Positions 6,172 to 8,225 of a DNA stretch of 8,225 bases are shown in pieces. The notes beneath the pieces were generated by a model. The model was not told the DNA's origin. It ran no database searches and saw only the letters and a program-made list of their open reading frames with translations. Positions within the stretch are counted from its first letter, which is position 1. Every line of letters starts with the position of its first letter. The position numbers were made by a program, and so were the translations under genes. Source of the DNA: Lichenicola sp964249735 (GTDB lineage: Bacteria; Pseudomonadota; Alphaproteobacteria; Acetobacterales; Acetobacteraceae); contig CAXUDP010000137.1 of assembly GCA_964249735.1 (NCBI GenBank), positions 1-8,225 of the forward strand, given 5' to 3'.

Positions 6172-7157
6172 CGCAAGGGCGGACGGGCGAGGCGGAAGCC
6201 ACGCTGGTGCCGGTCACGGTGCTGACCGGCTATCTCGGCGCCGGCAAGACCACCCTGCTGAACCACATCCTGACCGCCAACCACGGCCGCAAGTATGCGG
6301 TGGTGATCAACGAGTTCGGGGAGCTGGGGGTGGACAATGACCTCGTCGTCGATGCCGACGAGGAAGTGTTCGAGATGAACAACGGCTGCATCTGCTGCAC
6401 CGTGCGCGGCGACCTGATACGCATCCTGGGCGCCCTGATGAAGCGGCGCACCCGGTTCGACGGCATCATCGTCGAGACCACCGGGCTGGCCGACCCGGCG
6501 CCGGTGGCGCAGACCTTCTTTGTCGACGAGGGGGTGCGGGCGAAGACCCGGCTCGACGCGGTGGTGACGGTGGTGGACGCCCTCCACCTGCCGGCGCGGC
6601 TGTCCGACAGCGCGGAAGCGCGCACCCAGATCGCGTTCGCCGACGTGGTCATCCTGAACAAGACCGACCTGGTGGACGAGGCGGGGCTGGTGGCGCTGGA
6701 GGCGCGGATCCGGGGCATCAATCGCTTCGTGCGGCTGCATCGCGCGGTGCGCGGCAACGTCGGGCTCGACGACGTGCTGGACCAGGGCGGGTTCGACCTG
6801 CAGCGAGCACTCGCGGTGGCGCCGGACTTCCTCGAGAACGACGCGCACAGCCACGACGAGGACGTGAGCAGCCTGTCGTTCGAGGTCCTCGAGCCGCTCG
6901 ACCCGGCCAAGTTCCAGAGCTGGATCGGCGCGGTGCTGCAGGAGCAGGGCGGCGACATCCTGCGCTCCAAGGGGATCCTGAGCTACGCGGGCGAGGACCG
7001 CCGGTTCGCGTTCCAGGCGGTGCACATGATGGCGGACGGCGACTTCATCGGCGCCTGGCCGGAGGGGGCGCCGCGGGCCTCGCGCCTGGTGTTCATCGGC
7101 CGCAACCTGAACCGGCCGCGCCTGCGACGCGGCTTCGAGAACTGCCGCGCCCGATGA
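6153..7157 (+). CDS. CobW/COG0523-family GTP-binding metal chaperone
   Basis: This is a G3E-family P-loop GTPase of 334 residues. Members insert or deliver metal ions (zinc, cobalt, iron or others) to client proteins in the cytosol, using GTP hydrolysis. Visible elements are the Walker A GYLGAGKT (26-33), INEFGELGVDN, the metal-binding CxCC in NNGCICCTVRGDL (Cys79, Cys81, Cys82), the Walker B/switch segment ETTGLADPAP (108-117) and the guanine-specificity NKTD (169-172). A C-terminal CobW_C domain begins near 245 (SSLSFEVLEPLDPAKFQSW) and ends with RLVFIGRNL. A short DAHSHDED stretch at about 230-237 links the domains and is a minimal version of the histidine-rich metal loop seen in many relatives. 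The start at 6153 is fixed by AGGAG 8 nt upstream and overlaps the ligase gene by 19 nt. The WD40 gene overlaps its stop. No cobalamin genes are nearby, so a true CobW role in B12 synthesis has no local support; a zinc or general metallochaperone is more likely. No zinc-regulator site was recognised. Confidence 0.95.
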   Translation: MAADTMTQGRTGEAEATLVPVTVLTGYLGAGKTTLLNHILTANHGRKYAVVINEFGELGVDNDLVVDADEEVFEMNNGCICCTVRGDLIRILGALMKRRTRFDGIIVETTGLADPAPVAQTFFVDEGVRAKTRLDAVVTVVDALHLPARLSDSAEARTQIAFADVVILNKTDLVDEAGLVALEARIRGINRFVRLHRAVRGNVGLDDVLDQGGFDLQRALAVAPDFLENDAHSHDEDVSSLSFEVLEPLDPAKFQSWIGAVLQEQGGDILRSKGILSYAGEDRRFAFQAVHMMADGDFIGAWPEGAPRASRLVFIGRNLNRPRLRRGFENCRAR

Positions 7158-8221
7158 GCGACGCCGGCCTGGCCGATCCGGACCACCTGCTGCGCACGCG
7201 GGGCCGCACCCGGCAGGTGGACGGGCATGTGATCGGCTGCGTGGTCTCGCGGGACAACGGGGTGGTGGCCTTTGCCACCGGCGACGGCGAGGTGCACCTG
7301 GCGCCGGCCACGGCGCCGGAGGATGGCGACTGGCGGCGGATCCAGGCGCATGAGGGCGCGGTGCTGTCGCTGGGCGTCGACATGGTCGGCCATGGCTTCC
7401 TGACCGGCGGCGACGACAACCGTTTGTGCCGGGTCGACGGGGCAACCGGGGCAGTGGTGACGCTGGCGACGGGGCGGCGCTGGGTCGAGCACGTGGCGAG
7501 CGTGGTGGATCCGAAGCGGGCCGAGGGCGGCGGGCTGATCGCGTCCGCCTCGGGGAAGCAGGTCGAGCTGCGCGACGCGGCCGGTGCGCTGATCAAGACG
7601 CTGGACCACGAGACCACCGTGTCCGGCATCGCCTTCGACGGCAGGGGCAAGCGGATCGCCGCCTCGCACTACGGCGGCGCCTCGCTTTGGTTCACCGGGG
7701 TGAAGTCGGACTCTGCCCGCAGGCTCGCCTGGAAGGGCAGCCACATCGGCGTCGCCCTGCATCCGGACGGCGAGGCGCTGGTCACCGCCATGCAGGAGAA
7801 CGAGCTGCATGGCTGGCGCCTGCCCGACGGGCACAACATGCGCATGAGCGGCTATCCGCAGAAGACCCAGTCGTTCGGCTTCTCGCGCAACGGGCGCTGG
7901 CTCGCGACCAGCGGCGCGGAGGCGGTGGTGCTGTGGCCGTTCTTCGGCGGCGGCCCGATGGGCAAGGCGCCGACCGAGCTGGCCGGGGTGCCGGACTCGA
8001 TGTGCGTCCGCGTCGCCTTCCACCCGCAGCAGGACATCGTCGCGGCCGGGTTCGCCGATGGCACGGTGCTGATGTCCGACGTCGCCAGCAAGCGGGTGCT
8101 GCCGGTCTGCGGTCCGGGACGGGGTGCGGTATCGGCGCTGGCGTTCAGCCCGGACGGGAGCCGGCTGGCGTTCGGCACCGAGCGCGGGCTGCTGGCGGTG
8201 ATGGATCTGGCGGCACGCTGA
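7154..8221 (+). CDS. WD40-repeat beta-propeller protein
   Basis: This protein of 355 residues is made almost wholly of WD40-like repeats, with no signal peptide or membrane segment, so it is probably cytosolic. About seven to eight repeats can be traced, beginning near residues 25, 68, 112, 155, 197, 237, 281 and 324. Typical units are VAFHPQQDIVAAGFADGTVLMSD and ALAFSPDGSRLAFGTERG. The repeats are degenerate: the terminal WD is replaced by pairs such as MSD, LRD or MD, and GH dipeptides are mostly missing. The N-terminal segment at about 11-23 could close the propeller with the last repeat. Propellers of this kind act as protein-binding platforms and no catalytic motif is seen. The ATG overlaps the stop of the CobW-family gene (ATGA, 7154-7157), so the two are likely made together and may interact. 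The gene is complete, ending 4 nt before the window edge. The partner and role are not known from sequence. Confidence 0.9.
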   Translation: MSDAGLADPDHLLRTRGRTRQVDGHVIGCVVSRDNGVVAFATGDGEVHLAPATAPEDGDWRRIQAHEGAVLSLGVDMVGHGFLTGGDDNRLCRVDGATGAVVTLATGRRWVEHVASVVDPKRAEGGGLIASASGKQVELRDAAGALIKTLDHETTVSGIAFDGRGKRIAASHYGGASLWFTGVKSDSARRLAWKGSHIGVALHPDGEALVTAMQENELHGWRLPDGHNMRMSGYPQKTQSFGFSRNGRWLATSGAEAVVLWPFFGGGPMGKAPTELAGVPDSMCVRVAFHPQQDIVAAGFADGTVLMSDVASKRVLPVCGPGRGAVSALAFSPDGSRLAFGTERGLLAVMDLAAR

Positions 8222-8225
8222 ACCA

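Noticed and set aside
6153..7157. Reading the GTPase as the cobalamin-biosynthesis CobW proper
   Set aside because: No cobN or other cobalamin gene lies in the window, and the CxCC and NKTD motifs are shared by the whole COG0523 family. Only the family-level name is supported.
5826..7445. A minus-strand open frame of 539 codons across the ligase, CobW-family and WD40 genes
   Set aside because: It crosses three plus-strand genes with clear motifs and shows no family signature of its own.
1..8225. A defence system, CRISPR array, mobile element or biosynthetic cluster
   Set aside because: No direct-repeat array, transposase, integrase, nuclease, toxin or synthase motif was found on either strand. 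The genes are housekeeping or ordinary accessory families with uniform composition.

Overview
The window is very GC-rich. Codon third positions are almost all G or C, which also leaves long spurious open frames on the minus strand. All real genes lie on the plus strand and are tightly packed, often with ATGA overlaps. Protein style and gene order suggest an alphaproteobacterium, most likely of the Rhodospirillales/Acetobacteraceae type. Supporting features are a NifS/IscS pair followed by an adrenodoxin-type ferredoxin and an alphaproteobacterial-style MnmA, and a COG0523 GTPase followed by a WD40 protein. This taxonomic call is an inference from style; no rRNA or other marker gene is present.

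Region 1 (1-2967) is a sulfur-handling operon. It holds the 3' end of one cysteine desulfurase, a complete second cysteine desulfurase overlapping it by 4 nt, a [2Fe-2S] ferredoxin of the Isc type, and mnmA, the tRNA 2-thiouridine synthase. The desulfurases would mobilise sulfur from cysteine, the ferredoxin could supply electrons for Fe-S cluster assembly, and MnmA is a downstream sulfur user. MnmA carries a CxxC-plus-C set of cysteines that could hold an Fe-S cluster.

Region 2 (2968-6171) begins with a 66-nt spacer containing several inverted repeats, two of which compete for the ribosome-binding site of the next gene. It continues with a glutathione S-transferase family protein, a GT4-type glycosyltransferase and a polytopic O-antigen ligase/polymerase-like membrane protein. 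The last two look like a small surface-polysaccharide module.

Region 3 (6153-8221) starts inside the end of the ligase gene. It encodes a CobW/COG0523 metal-chaperone GTPase with Walker A, CxCC and NKTD motifs, overlapping by 4 nt a WD40-repeat beta-propeller protein. The overlap suggests that the pair is co-translated and works together.

I found no tRNA, rRNA, CRISPR array, insertion sequence, phage gene or toxin-antitoxin pair. Most of the window is ordinary housekeeping and accessory content. The points most worth a second look are the tandem desulfurases, the three-cysteine MnmA, the structured spacer before the GST gene, and the CobW-WD40 pair.
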